Positions 35,351 through 44,105 of a stretch of DNA of 64,000 nt are shown here, piece after piece. The notes beneath the pieces are model-generated. The model did no database searches. It was not told where the DNA came from and saw only the letters and a list, made by a program, of their open reading frames with translations. The stretch lies in assembly GCA_017415765.1 (NCBI GenBank), contig JAFQED010000032.1, positions 89,728-153,727 of the forward strand, written 5' to 3'. How positions within the stretch are numbered: position 1 is the stretch's first letter; each line of letters starts with the position of its first letter. The DNA comes from Desulfovibrio sp. Lineage in GTDB: Bacteria; Desulfobacterota; Desulfovibrionia; Desulfovibrionales; Desulfovibrionaceae. The position numbers were made by a program, and so were the translations under genes.

Positions 35351-36997
35351 ATGAACAAAAGCTGCAAGGAGCGTCCCGGCGCACTGGCCTTTGCTGGCCG
35401 CATTTTTCTGGCTGTCATGGCCCTGTTTCCGGGGCAACCCGTAACGCAAGCCGCAGCGCAGCCTGCAGTTCAGCCCGCAGCCGCACCTCAGATCACGACC
35501 CCGCATGAAACCGGAGGAGACTGCGCCGCGCCACGGCTGGCTGTTATTTCGCCATCCGGGGCCATGCTGGAGGTGGAGCAGACCGTCAATGCCCGTGCGG
35601 TGAGGGAAGGGGAGGGACTTGTCCACATTGCGAGTTTTTTGCTGCCTCCCGATGCGGAGCTGACCCGTCTGGAAGCAGTGGGCAGGACAGTCATGCGCTG
35701 GTACAGCCAGCCGCAGGCACGTTCCTCTGTCTCCCGGCGGCAGGAACTGGAAGGAGAGCGCGACAGACTCACAGGCGAGCTGGCTGCCGTCAGAGCAGAG
35801 CAAAGTGTCTGGCAGGTCATGCCACAAAACTTTTCCTCCGGGGATACGGCCCAGCGTGTTGCCGACATCCGGGAACATCTGCCGAGGCTCGTACAGCGCG
35901 AGGCCGCACTGGAACAGCGTCTCAAGCTGCTGAAAGCCGAGTTGCAGGTTTTGCCCCCGGCGCAGGAGCTGGGGCAGCGCATTACCTTGCTCATGCAAGC
36001 CAGTCCGACTGTAAACAGTGCAGGTGATGCACACCCTGTCACCCTGCGCTATACGTACAGTCTGCCCGGTTGCGGCTGGCGGCCTGTGTATGGCTTTGAT
36101 GCCCATTCGGGGCAGAGGCATGCCGGTGAAGGCAGCGTCAGTGTGCGGCTTATGGCCGAGGTCTGGCAAAATTCCGGGCAGGACTGGACTGGTGCGCAAA
36201 TCAGGCTGGTCACACAGGGGGCAGGAGCGCGCGAGCCGCGTCCGTTACCAGTATGGCAGGTACAGGCCAGACTGGAAAAGCGCGCACGCGGGGAGGGCGC
36301 ACAGGCATATAAGGCAGCCCGCAGCAGCAATCTTGTGGGGGCGGCCATGGGTGATGCAAGTCATGCGGATGTGAAGCTGGACTCTCAGGGAGCTTACGCC
36401 GTCTGGGAGCCGGAGGTACGCGGTTTGCCGCAGGGGGCATCCCGCCTGATGCTGCGGGAGGATGTCTGGCAGGCACCCTTGCAGTGGCTGGCCCGTCCCG
36501 CTGTGGAAGGGCCTTGCCCGGTCTGGCTCAAGGCGGCATATGCACTTCCGGCTGGGCAGGTTTGGCCTGAGGGTGATGCTCTATTCAGTGTGGATGGCCA
36601 GAGTGTGGGGCGTGGCCATTTTCGTCCGATCGACGGTAAGGCCGAACTCTTTTTCGGGGCAGACCCACGGGTGAGCCTGCTGGTAACGGCAGACAGCCAA
36701 AAGCGTGGAGAAAGCGGCTTTATTGACAGGCGACGTGTCTGGTCGTGGGCGTGGACCTACCGTATCCGAAACGGACATGGACGGCCCATTGAGGTCACGC
36801 TGGAACGCCCGGCCCCGCGCATAGTGGATGCCGATGTTACCGTGCGGTATGAGGACAGGCCGGAAGCGGTGCTGGATGCCGGAAAGCATCTCCTGCGCTG
36901 GCAGTTGGACGTGGAGCCTGGAGCCGAGGCTGAAGTGCGTCATGCACTCAGCATCAACGCTCCCAGGGATATGGCACTGGATCCTGTGGCTCCTTAA
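35351..36997 (+). CDS. Exported DUF4139 (mucoidy-inhibitor-A-like) protein
   Basis: 548 residues; TGGAGGTTAT precedes the ATG. N-terminal hydrophobic signal (about 14-27), then a Gln/Ala/Pro-rich spacer. A coiled-coil region rich in Glu/Gln/Arg (about 115-200, RQELEGERDRLTGELAAVRAEQ) precedes the beta-rich DUF4139 domain with YTYSLPGCGWRPVYGFDAHS, AEVWQNSGQDWTGAQIRLVTQ and the C-terminal RWQLDVEPGAEAEVRHALSI. Function of the family is unknown; envelope location is inferred from the signal. Confidence 0.85.
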   Translation: MNKSCKERPGALAFAGRIFLAVMALFPGQPVTQAAAQPAVQPAAAPQITTPHETGGDCAAPRLAVISPSGAMLEVEQTVNARAVREGEGLVHIASFLLPPDAELTRLEAVGRTVMRWYSQPQARSSVSRRQELEGERDRLTGELAAVRAEQSVWQVMPQNFSSGDTAQRVADIREHLPRLVQREAALEQRLKLLKAELQVLPPAQELGQRITLLMQASPTVNSAGDAHPVTLRYTYSLPGCGWRPVYGFDAHSGQRHAGEGSVSVRLMAEVWQNSGQDWTGAQIRLVTQGAGAREPRPLPVWQVQARLEKRARGEGAQAYKAARSSNLVGAAMGDASHADVKLDSQGAYAVWEPEVRGLPQGASRLMLREDVWQAPLQWLARPAVEGPCPVWLKAAYALPAGQVWPEGDALFSVDGQSVGRGHFRPIDGKAELFFGADPRVSLLVTADSQKRGESGFIDRRRVWSWAWTYRIRNGHGRPIEVTLERPAPRIVDADVTVRYEDRPEAVLDAGKHLLRWQLDVEPGAEAEVRHALSINAPRDMALDPVAP

Positions 36998-37025
36998 AAT
37001 AAGCTCATCCCTCTGTTCTCTCGTT

Positions 37026-37793
37026 TCATACCGGGGGAGCAGAGGGAGCATCCTCCGGTCGGGGAGTTCTGGCAACAACCAGGACGCACAGGCTGCTGGC
37101 CCCGGCGACTTTCAGGCAACGGCAGGCTTCTCGCATGGTGCTGCCTGTGGTCATGACATCATCCACAAGCCAGAGGCGCATCCCGCGCACGTCTGGCCGG
37201 GCAGCAAAGCTACCCCGCAGATTCCTTGCCCTGTCCTGTGCGGTCAGCCCCGCCTGTGCCGGAGTATGCCGGACTTTTTGCAAAAGCTCCGGCCGCAGGG
37301 GCAGATCCCCCTGTTTTTGCAGTCCCCTGACCAGTTCATGGGCCTGATTGAAACCCCGGTCACAGAGATGCCTGGGGTGCTGCGGTACAGCCAGTATAGC
37401 GTCCGGGCGGGGCAGACAGGCAGAGGCTTGCAGCAGGCAGCCCGCCAGGACAGGGGCCAGGGTCAGTTCGCCGTCAAACTTGAGGCGTAGCAGGGCATCC
37501 CGCAAGGCAGCGCGGTAAAGACCCCAGACAGCAACGGCATCCCAGGGCGGGGGGTCAACGGCACAGCGGCCACAAATGTGGGTCTGCGTTCCCTCCAGCG
37601 GCAGGGCGCAGCATCGGCATGAACGGATATTCCTGGGAACAAGTCGTGCCCGGCAGTGGGGGCAGAGCTTTTCCGCAGACAGAAAATCCATGGGAGGCGC
37701 AAGAGGCTGTGGGGCAAAGGGGCGCAAACAGAACGTGCAGCGGACTTCATCCAGCCCCAGTGCGCGTTGGTATTGCCGCAGGGTGTCTCTCAT
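37026..37793 (-). CDS. comF: ComF-family phosphoribosyltransferase-like protein
   Basis: 255 residues from the ATG at 37793, overlapping the upstream stop as ATGA. An N-terminal double zinc-ribbon has CTFC, CPHC, CRCC and CGRC pairs. The PRTase domain has AVPQHPRHLCDRGFNQAHELVRG, RNLRGSFAAR and the PRPP loop LVDDVMTTGSTM. ComF proteins are linked to DNA uptake and recombination in other bacteria. Last gene of an overlapping three-gene operon. Confidence 0.9.
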   Translation of the reverse strand: MRDTLRQYQRALGLDEVRCTFCLRPFAPQPLAPPMDFLSAEKLCPHCRARLVPRNIRSCRCCALPLEGTQTHICGRCAVDPPPWDAVAVWGLYRAALRDALLRLKFDGELTLAPVLAGCLLQASACLPRPDAILAVPQHPRHLCDRGFNQAHELVRGLQKQGDLPLRPELLQKVRHTPAQAGLTAQDRARNLRGSFAARPDVRGMRLWLVDDVMTTGSTMREACRCLKVAGASSLCVLVVARTPRPEDAPSAPPV

Positions 37794-38389
37794 CGGGCAG
37801 GGCTGCCAGAGATGTGCAAGGTGCTCTCCTTTCCCCACTGGTATCCCCATGCGTACATGGCGTCTGTCACTTGCGGCCTGGCCGCGAGGTCTTCCCTGTC
37901 ATCCAGTCCGCGCAGACAGCGCGGCTCTGCCAGACGAAAGCCGTGGAGCTGGCAAAAGCAGTTGAGGGTAAGCCTGGCCCCGTCAAACAGGCGCAGTCCG
38001 CGCGGGCGGCCAGCGGCCAGAATGGCTGCGGCCGGACGGCGAAGGGCTGTATCTGTCTTACCCGCAGCCCAAAAGCGTTGGCTGCGGTCAATAAATGATT
38101 TTGCATGGGCGGGCAGCCCGTAAAAGTGGATGGGCGCAGCCAGTAACAGAAAGTCCGCTCTGCCCAGCATGGCAAACAGCTGCTCTGCGCCATCCCCGGC
38201 CAGGATGCACTGATGGGGTGGTTTTTGACAGGCCCCGCAAGCCGCGCAGGGCCTGATGCTATAGTCACGCAGGGCGGCAAGGCGCATAGTAAGCCCCCCA
38301 GCCGTTGCGCCGGCAATGAAGGCATCAGCCAGCGTATCGCTGACCCCGTTGGCCCGTGGGCTGCAAAGCAGGGCCAGACCTTGTCTCAC
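37790..38389 (-). CDS. NADPH-dependent FMN reductase-like / iron-sulfur flavoprotein
   Basis: 199 residues from a GTG at 38389 that overlaps the previous stop as GTGA. Flavodoxin-like fold: LLCSPRANGVSDTLADAF (FMN phosphate loop), APIHFYGLPAHAKSFIDRSQ, and a CAACGACQKPPHQC cysteine cluster that could bind a 4Fe-4S centre, as in Isf-type flavoproteins. Probable redox role in the cytoplasm; partner unknown. Confidence 0.85.
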   Translation of the reverse strand: MRQGLALLCSPRANGVSDTLADAFIAGATAGGLTMRLAALRDYSIRPCAACGACQKPPHQCILAGDGAEQLFAMLGRADFLLLAAPIHFYGLPAHAKSFIDRSQRFWAAGKTDTALRRPAAAILAAGRPRGLRLFDGARLTLNCFCQLHGFRLAEPRCLRGLDDREDLAARPQVTDAMYAWGYQWGKESTLHISGSPAR

Positions 38390-39012
38390 TCGGCAAACTC
38401 GCCACAGAAAGGATTGTTGTGCCGTTCATCGCCAATTGTTGTTGCCGGGCCGTGGCCAGGGTAAACCAGGGTCTCGTCCGGCAGACTGAAGAGCTGCTCC
38501 CGGACGGAGCGCAGCAGGGTCTGAAGATCCCCACCGGGGAAGTCCGATCGGCCAATGGAGCGGTAAAACAGTGTGTCGCCCGTAAAAATCAGGCCGTGTT
38601 CAGGAAAATAGAGGGAAACACCCCCCGGTGTATGGCCGGGTGTGGGCAGGACGCGACATGCCATGTTGCCAAGCTGCACCGTCCCCTGTGGCATGGGCAG
38701 GCTTTCAAAGGGAGTGACGCGGGGGAAGCCCCAAATACCGCCGTCAGAGGCTTCGGTACCGGCAAGGCAGTCCTCGTCCGCAGAGATATAGACAGGGGCC
38801 TGACTTGCCTGTGCCAGTTCTGCCACGCCGTAGAGATGGTCAAAGTGGCGGTGGGTCAGACAAATGGCCGCCAGCTGCAGGGAGTGCCCTTTCAGGTATT
38901 CCAGCATGGGGGCAGGGTCGCCACCCACGTCCACGGCTATGGCCTGGCCTTGGTGGTGGAACAGGTAGCTGTTGGTCTGGAGTGGCCCCAGGGGGAAGGT
39001 TGCTACGGGCAT
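38386..39012 (-). CDS. MBL-fold hydrolase (glyoxalase II-like)
   Basis: 208 residues. Metal-binding motifs THRHFDH (HxHxDH), the His of TPGHTPGGVS, the Asp of FTGDTLF and the His of YPGHGPATT are all in place. N-terminal FPLGPLQTNSYLF is typical of the YcbL-type glyoxalase II group. Hydrolyses a thioester or similar; exact substrate unknown. First gene of the overlapping MBL-flavoprotein-comF operon. Confidence 0.92.
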   Translation of the reverse strand: MPVATFPLGPLQTNSYLFHHQGQAIAVDVGGDPAPMLEYLKGHSLQLAAICLTHRHFDHLYGVAELAQASQAPVYISADEDCLAGTEASDGGIWGFPRVTPFESLPMPQGTVQLGNMACRVLPTPGHTPGGVSLYFPEHGLIFTGDTLFYRSIGRSDFPGGDLQTLLRSVREQLFSLPDETLVYPGHGPATTIGDERHNNPFCGEFAE

Positions 39013-39078
39013 GGCGCGTCCTTATGGATAAGATTGTTCCCTTGCAGTTTACATGAGAGCCACCCGGCGGGCAAGGCT

Positions 39079-39426
39079 CTACCATTGCTTGAAAATCACC
39101 CATGCAGCCAGCACGATAAGCGCAAAACCCACAACATGGTTCCAGCGCAACGGCTCATGCAGCCAGAGGGTGGAAAAAAGCATGAAAACCGTCAGGGAGA
39201 TGACTTCCTGGATGGTTTTAAGTTCTGCAGCGGAAAAATGTCCGTAACCAATGCGGTTGGCGGGCACTTGCAAGAGGTATTCAAAAAAGGCAATGCCCCA
39301 GCTTGTCAGGATAACGATGGGCAGGGCCATACCCTTGTAGCGCAAGTGTCCATACCATGCGAAGGTCATAAAAATGTTGGAAAGCGTGAGCAATATCACC
39401 GTAGTTGCGGGAATGGGAAGATTCAT
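39079..39426 (-). CDS. DUF486-family small membrane protein
   Basis: 115 residues with four membrane helices. TLSNIFMTFAWYGHLR, ILTSWGIAFFEYLLQVPANRIGYG, FSAAELKTIQEVISLTVF and EPLRWNHVVGFALIVLAAWVIF match the DUF486 (DMT-like) family. Function unknown; half-size relatives of drug/metabolite transporters usually work as dimers. Confidence 0.9.
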   Translation of the reverse strand: MNLPIPATTVILLTLSNIFMTFAWYGHLRYKGMALPIVILTSWGIAFFEYLLQVPANRIGYGHFSAAELKTIQEVISLTVFMLFSTLWLHEPLRWNHVVGFALIVLAAWVIFKQW

Positions 39427-39448
39427 GTCGGCCTGCCTTGCAGCATGA

Positions 39449-39474
39449 AAAAACCGCCCCGAAGGGCGGTTTTA
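39449..39474 (-). terminator. Terminator of tRNA-Pro
   Basis: AAACCGCCC and GGGCGGTTT around a GAA-containing loop, ending in a T run on the minus strand, 5 bases beyond the tRNA 3' end. Confidence 0.9.
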
Positions 39475-39479
39475 CTTTC

Positions 39480-39557
39480 TGGTCGGGATGGCGCGATTTG
39501 AACGCGCGGCCTCAGCGTCCCGAACGCTGCGCTCTAGCCAAACTGAGCCACATCCCG
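39480..39557 (-). tRNA. tRNA-Pro(CGG)
   Basis: 78 bases on the minus strand. Acceptor CGGGATG pairs with CATCCCG. Anticodon stem CAGCG/CGCTG encloses TTCGGGA, giving CGG. T loop GTTCAAATC; the 3' CCA is encoded. Confidence 0.97.
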
Positions 39558-39569
39558 TGTAGCTTTTGT

Positions 39570-39598
39570 TTTGTAAGCTACACTATGATTTTTCGCAA
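39570..39598 (-). promoter_or_regulatory. Promoter of tRNA-Pro
   Basis: On the minus strand TTGCGA, 17 bases, TACAAA, ending 12 bases before the tRNA. A 9-bp inverted repeat (GTGTAGCTT at 39557-39565, AAGCTACAC at 39575-39583) overlaps the -10 region. Confidence 0.6.
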
Positions 39599-39678
39599 GT
39601 ATTTTTTTTATTTGCATGTGCTTTTTTTATGGCGTATATTCACACATTCCGTTTGGATGAATGTTTGGAGTTGTCCTG

Positions 39679-40746
39679 ATGATCCGCGTTATCGTGACTG
39701 AAGACTCGAGCTTCATGCGTAGTGCCATTACGTCTCTGATTGAGGCCGAGCCGGACATCCGTGTGGTTGCCACGGCCAGGGACGGGAAGGAGGCTTTGCA
39801 AAAAGCCAAAGAGCATGATGCCGATGTCATGACCCTTGATGTAGAAATGCCGCGCCTTGATGGCCTGAGTGCCCTCAAGGAGCTGATGCGTACCAACCCC
39901 ATGCCAGTGCTGATGGTCAGCTCGTTGACAGAAGCGGGGGCGGAAACCACCCTCAAGGCCTTGGAGTATGGTGCGCTTGACTACATCCTCAAAGCTCTTG
40001 GTGGCGATAATACGGCCTTTGGCAAGGAGCTGCGGAGCAAGATCCGCCTTCTGGCCCGCAAAAAGGCCATCACCCGCCTCAAGTACCGCCGTCTGTACAA
40101 TATCCCTGCAGAAAAAGTAACAGTTCCCCAGCCGCAGCAGCCGGCCAACTATGTGCAGACGCCCCTTGTCGGGCCGCGTGAGCTGGTCGTCATTGGGGTT
40201 TCTACGGGTGGGCCGCCCGTGGTGCAGAAAATCCTTTCTGCCCTGCCGGCAAATCTCCGTGCCTGTATCCTTGTGGCGCAGCATATGCCTGCTTCCTTTA
40301 CCGGGCCATTTGCCAAACGACTGGACGGCGTTTGTGCCATCAGCGTTTCCGAGGCGAAGGACGGTGACAAGCTCATCAACGGGCATGCCTACATTTGCCC
40401 CGGCGGCAAGCATATAGGCTTGCGTATGAACGGCCCATTGCCAGAAATCTTTGTCAGCGAAGAGCCGCGCAAGGCCCTGTACAAGCCCACGGTCAATATC
40501 CTTATGGAAACCGCCGGGCAGTATATGGGATACAAGACCCTGGGCGTCATGCTGACAGGCATGGGTTCCGATGGCTGCGAAGGTGCCATGACCCTTCGGG
40601 AGAAAGGCGGTTGCCTCATTGCCCAGAGTGAGGCTTCCTGCGTGGTTTACGGTATGCCCAAGGCTGTCATTGACGCAAGGCTTGCCAACCAGATCTTGGA
40701 TGCTGATGACATAGCCCAGGCCATTATCACAACGGTTCGGGGCTAA
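39679..40746 (+). CDS. cheB: Chemotaxis protein-glutamate methylesterase CheB
   Basis: 355 residues from the ATG at 39679 with TTTGGAG 8 bases upstream. Receiver domain with phospho-acceptor Asp54 (TLDVEMPRLDG), a linker with PQPQQP, and the methylesterase domain with catalytic Ser175 (GVSTGG), His202 (QHMP) and Asp298 (GMGSDG). Removes methyl groups from chemoreceptors when phosphorylated by CheA. First gene of the seven-gene che operon. Confidence 0.96.
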   Translation: MIRVIVTEDSSFMRSAITSLIEAEPDIRVVATARDGKEALQKAKEHDADVMTLDVEMPRLDGLSALKELMRTNPMPVLMVSSLTEAGAETTLKALEYGALDYILKALGGDNTAFGKELRSKIRLLARKKAITRLKYRRLYNIPAEKVTVPQPQQPANYVQTPLVGPRELVVIGVSTGGPPVVQKILSALPANLRACILVAQHMPASFTGPFAKRLDGVCAISVSEAKDGDKLINGHAYICPGGKHIGLRMNGPLPEIFVSEEPRKALYKPTVNILMETAGQYMGYKTLGVMLTGMGSDGCEGAMTLREKGGCLIAQSEASCVVYGMPKAVIDARLANQILDADDIAQAIITTVRG

Positions 40747-40766
40747 CTTCAATCAAGGTGAACGCT

Positions 40767-42698
40767 ATGAGCATGGATCAGATCGATGCAGCACAGGTTT
40801 TGGAAGACCTCCGCTCCGGCGGCAGCGATGAAGTGCGCAATGCTGCGTTCAGCGCAGGTGATATGGGACTTGAGGAAGCTGTCCCCCTCCTGTGTGAAAA
40901 GATAAAGAGCGACAATATCGGTGTGCAGGAAGCCGCTGAATATGGTTTGCGGCGCATCCGTGGCGTAGAGACCATTGAGGCCATCCTGCCTTTGCTCACG
41001 CATGATGAGGCACCGGTTCGCAACGTGGCTATGGACATCCTGCGCGAAATAGGCGTTGACAGCATTGAGAGTATGCAGCCGTATCTGCGGGGGGATGACC
41101 CCGACCTGCGCATCTTTATCAGCGACATCCTGGGCTATTGCCGTAGTACCAAGGCTGCCTCCCTGCTCAGCGATGCCCTGCTCAAGGATCCTGAAGTCAA
41201 TGTGCGCTATCAGGCGGCCGTCAGCATAGGCAATCTGGCCTTTCCCGAATCTGTGGGGACACTCTGCCAGGCCATGCGCGATGAGGAATGGGTACAGTTT
41301 GCCGTGGTGGAAGCCCTGGCAAAAATCAACGACCCGGCAGCCATCAATGCGTTGGTCTCCCTGCTGCCACAATCCACCATGCTGGTGAGTGCGGCCATTA
41401 TCGATGCTCTGGGCAATCTGGGCGATGTAAAAATCATCCCGCTGCTTTTCAATGCGTTGGAAAACGTGACTGTGGCCCTGCGTCACAAGATAGTCAAGGC
41501 CATAGTCCAGATCCTCAATGGCCGCTCCCTCAGTCTGCTGGCCCCCAAGTCGCAGGATCGTCTGCGCGAGTATCTGCTTGACGCTTTGACGGACAATGAG
41601 GAGGAAATACAGATCGCGGCTCTTGTGGGCCTGGGGGCCATTGGCGATGAGCAGGCAGCCGATGCCATCATCGACTTTGCGCTTGGGCTTAACCCTGACC
41701 GCCAGATGGAGCTTTACGAAACCGCCATCAGGGCCATTGCCTCCATTGGTTACAATCCTGTCGTGCGCAATGCCCTGCGCTCCGAAGATGAAAATCGCAT
41801 CATGGTTGCCATGGAAGCCTGCCAGCTTATGGACGACCACAGGCCCATCGAGGAAATCAAGGCCCAGTTCTGGCGTCTCAGCCGTGACTTGCAACGGGCT
41901 GCTGTGGCAGAGGTCGCGCAGCTTGGTACGGAAGAGGACATACCTTTCTTCCTTTCCATTATGGATGAGTCCGATGATGCAGAGGTGCTCAAGAGCGCGC
42001 TGGTCTTTTTTGGCAACCAGCACGGCCGGGCAGATGTGGAGGACATCGTTTTTGCCCAGCTTCGCCACCGCTATGTGGACGTGACGGAAATGGCACTGGA
42101 AGCCTGCATCAACCTGCACAGTACCAGCCTTAATGAACGCTTCAAGGAGCTTTACAGCGAGGCTGACCCACAGATACGGATGATGGCTGTCTATGCCTTG
42201 GGCCGCTACGACCTTGTGGCAAACATCCAGGAAATTTCCTCCGCACTTGAGGATGAATCTCCCCTGGTGCGGCGTGTTGCAGTGGAGGCCTTCATCAACG
42301 TCGGCGGCAATGCAGAGCGGTATCTGCCCCGCCTTCTGCCCAGGATGTACGATCATGACAAGGATGTGCGCGTAGCCCTCGTTGATGTGCTGGGGCATAT
42401 CGGTACATCTACCGTCATGCCGCATCTGCTCAATGCCCTGCGTGATGAGAACGACTGGGTGCGCATCCGCGCTATCGAAGCCTTGGGCCTGTGTAAAAAT
42501 ACTGATGCTGTGCCGGTGCTCAACAATTTGCTCGAACAGGCCAATCCCATGATTGCCTTCAAGATAATTGAGGCTCTTGGGCGGATAGGCGGTAATGCGG
42601 CTTTCAGTATCCTGCTTGGGCTCATGGATCACGAGGATGCCGAAATACAGCACGCTGCGGCTGAGGCTGTGGCTGCCATCCAGGCTGGGGAGGAGTAA
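40767..42698 (+). CDS. HEAT-repeat protein of the chemotaxis operon
   Basis: 643 residues from the ATG at 40767 (CAAGGTGAACGCT); GTG at 40758 would add three residues. Almost wholly made of HEAT/PBS-lyase-type helical repeats of about 31 residues, with recurring VR..A..ALG.IGD patterns from residue 25 to the end. No catalytic motif, signal or membrane segment. Such superhelices are protein-binding scaffolds. Its conserved-looking place between cheB and cheR suggests that it binds or positions chemotaxis enzymes; this is inference. Confidence 0.9.
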   Translation: MSMDQIDAAQVLEDLRSGGSDEVRNAAFSAGDMGLEEAVPLLCEKIKSDNIGVQEAAEYGLRRIRGVETIEAILPLLTHDEAPVRNVAMDILREIGVDSIESMQPYLRGDDPDLRIFISDILGYCRSTKAASLLSDALLKDPEVNVRYQAAVSIGNLAFPESVGTLCQAMRDEEWVQFAVVEALAKINDPAAINALVSLLPQSTMLVSAAIIDALGNLGDVKIIPLLFNALENVTVALRHKIVKAIVQILNGRSLSLLAPKSQDRLREYLLDALTDNEEEIQIAALVGLGAIGDEQAADAIIDFALGLNPDRQMELYETAIRAIASIGYNPVVRNALRSEDENRIMVAMEACQLMDDHRPIEEIKAQFWRLSRDLQRAAVAEVAQLGTEEDIPFFLSIMDESDDAEVLKSALVFFGNQHGRADVEDIVFAQLRHRYVDVTEMALEACINLHSTSLNERFKELYSEADPQIRMMAVYALGRYDLVANIQEISSALEDESPLVRRVAVEAFINVGGNAERYLPRLLPRMYDHDKDVRVALVDVLGHIGTSTVMPHLLNALRDENDWVRIRAIEALGLCKNTDAVPVLNNLLEQANPMIAFKIIEALGRIGGNAAFSILLGLMDHEDAEIQHAAAEAVAAIQAGEE

Positions 42699-42701
42699 GT
42701 C

Positions 42702-44096
42702 ATGACACAGCCCCCCGATTTCAAGAAGCCTCTCCTTGGTAAGACTGAAGCCAAGCCAGGCACGACCGGCATTGGCACGGCAGCATCCAATACGGAAGAA
42801 CGGCCGGTATCTCTCTACAAGCCTCGCCAGTCCACTACTCCCGGTGCAGGGGCCTTGGGCAATACCAGCCCGACCAGTCCCTTTGGCAGGCAGGATGCAG
42901 CTCGGCCAGCCACTTCCCCTGCGTCTCCCTTTGGGCAGCAGGCTGCGCAAAAACCCAGTCTGTTCCGCAGCCAGCAAAACCCTGCCGCCGGTTCTGCCTT
43001 TCGTCCCGCGCCGCCCAAACCCGATATGGCCTACCGTACACCCGGCCAGCCCTTGGGCAGCGCGGCCCAGACCATGGCTACACGTCCCACAGCAGGTTTT
43101 CGCCCAGCCGGGCAAACCACTAATGCTGCCATGCCCTCCCTGCGTTCCCTTACCCGTCTTGGTGGTCAGGATGGTCAGGCGCGTTCGGCTGGCACAGGTG
43201 GACTATTACAATCGGGACAGGCGGCAGGCCAGCGTACGGCATCGCTTTTCCGCAAGGATCTTCAGATAACGGATGAGGAGTTTGTGCTGCTGCGTGATTT
43301 TATCTACCAGCAATGTGGCATTTTTATTGCTGAAAACCGCAAGTATCTGGTAGAAAATCGTCTTTCCAACCGCATCAAGGAACTCAATCTCAAGAGTTAT
43401 ACTGAATACTACAACTTTCTGCGCTTTGATGCCAGCCGCAGTTCGGAGATGAACAAGCTCTTTGAGGTGGTTACCACCAATGAAACGAGCTTTTTCCGTA
43501 ATCCGCCGCAGTTGGAGGTTTTTCAGAACGATGTGTTGGCACAGGCCATTGCCAACTGTCGCCGGACAGGTATCAAAAAGCTTCGGATATGGTCTGCGGG
43601 CTGCTCCACGGGTGAAGAGCCATACACGCTTTCCATCATCCTGCATGAAGCTCTCAGGGCCGATATTGCCAACTGGGACATTAAGATCACCGCCAACGAC
43701 CTTTCCGAGGCCGTACTCAAGGCGGCCCAGCGCGGTATCTACAACGAGTACGCCCTGCGCACGACCCCCAAGGCGATTGCCGATGCCTACTTTATCAAGG
43801 AAGGTAATCTCTTCAAGCTGAAGCAGCATGTCAAGAGTCTTGTCTCCTTTGGGCAGATAAACCTGAGTGACCGCGAGCAGTTGCGCCGTGTGGAACGTTC
43901 GCAAATAGTTTTTTGTCGTAACGTGATCATCTATTTTGATGATGAAATGAAGAAAAAGGTCATCAACGCCTTTTATGACAACCTTGAGCCGGGCGGTGCG
44001 CTGCTTATCGGGCATTCCGAGTCGTTGCACAATATCAGTCGCGCCTTCCAGTTGGAGCACCACAAGGGAACCATAGTTTACCGCAAGATGGCATAG
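42702..44096 (+). CDS. cheR: Chemoreceptor methyltransferase CheR with long disordered N terminus
   Basis: 464 residues; GGGGAGGAGTAA overlaps the previous stop region, and the ATG is 3 bases later. Residues 1-185 are Pro/Gln/Gly/Ala/Ser/Thr-rich low complexity with repeated SPFG and FRPA patches. The CheR domain follows: the helical N-terminal part (DEEFVLLRDFIYQQCGIF), TTNETSFFRNP, the SAM site IWSAGCSTGEEPYTLS, ITANDLSEAVL and the end FCRNVIIYFDDE. A normal CheR has about 275 residues, so the tail is an addition, perhaps for docking to the HEAT protein. Confidence 0.95.
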   Translation: MTQPPDFKKPLLGKTEAKPGTTGIGTAASNTEERPVSLYKPRQSTTPGAGALGNTSPTSPFGRQDAARPATSPASPFGQQAAQKPSLFRSQQNPAAGSAFRPAPPKPDMAYRTPGQPLGSAAQTMATRPTAGFRPAGQTTNAAMPSLRSLTRLGGQDGQARSAGTGGLLQSGQAAGQRTASLFRKDLQITDEEFVLLRDFIYQQCGIFIAENRKYLVENRLSNRIKELNLKSYTEYYNFLRFDASRSSEMNKLFEVVTTNETSFFRNPPQLEVFQNDVLAQAIANCRRTGIKKLRIWSAGCSTGEEPYTLSIILHEALRADIANWDIKITANDLSEAVLKAAQRGIYNEYALRTTPKAIADAYFIKEGNLFKLKQHVKSLVSFGQINLSDREQLRRVERSQIVFCRNVIIYFDDEMKKKVINAFYDNLEPGGALLIGHSESLHNISRAFQLEHHKGTIVYRKMA

Positions 44097-44105
44097 TTTG
44101 CTGGC

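Noticed and set aside
40749-43115. Minus-strand frame of 788 codons
   Set aside because: Shadow of the HEAT-repeat gene and cheR; His/Gln-rich sequence without family features.
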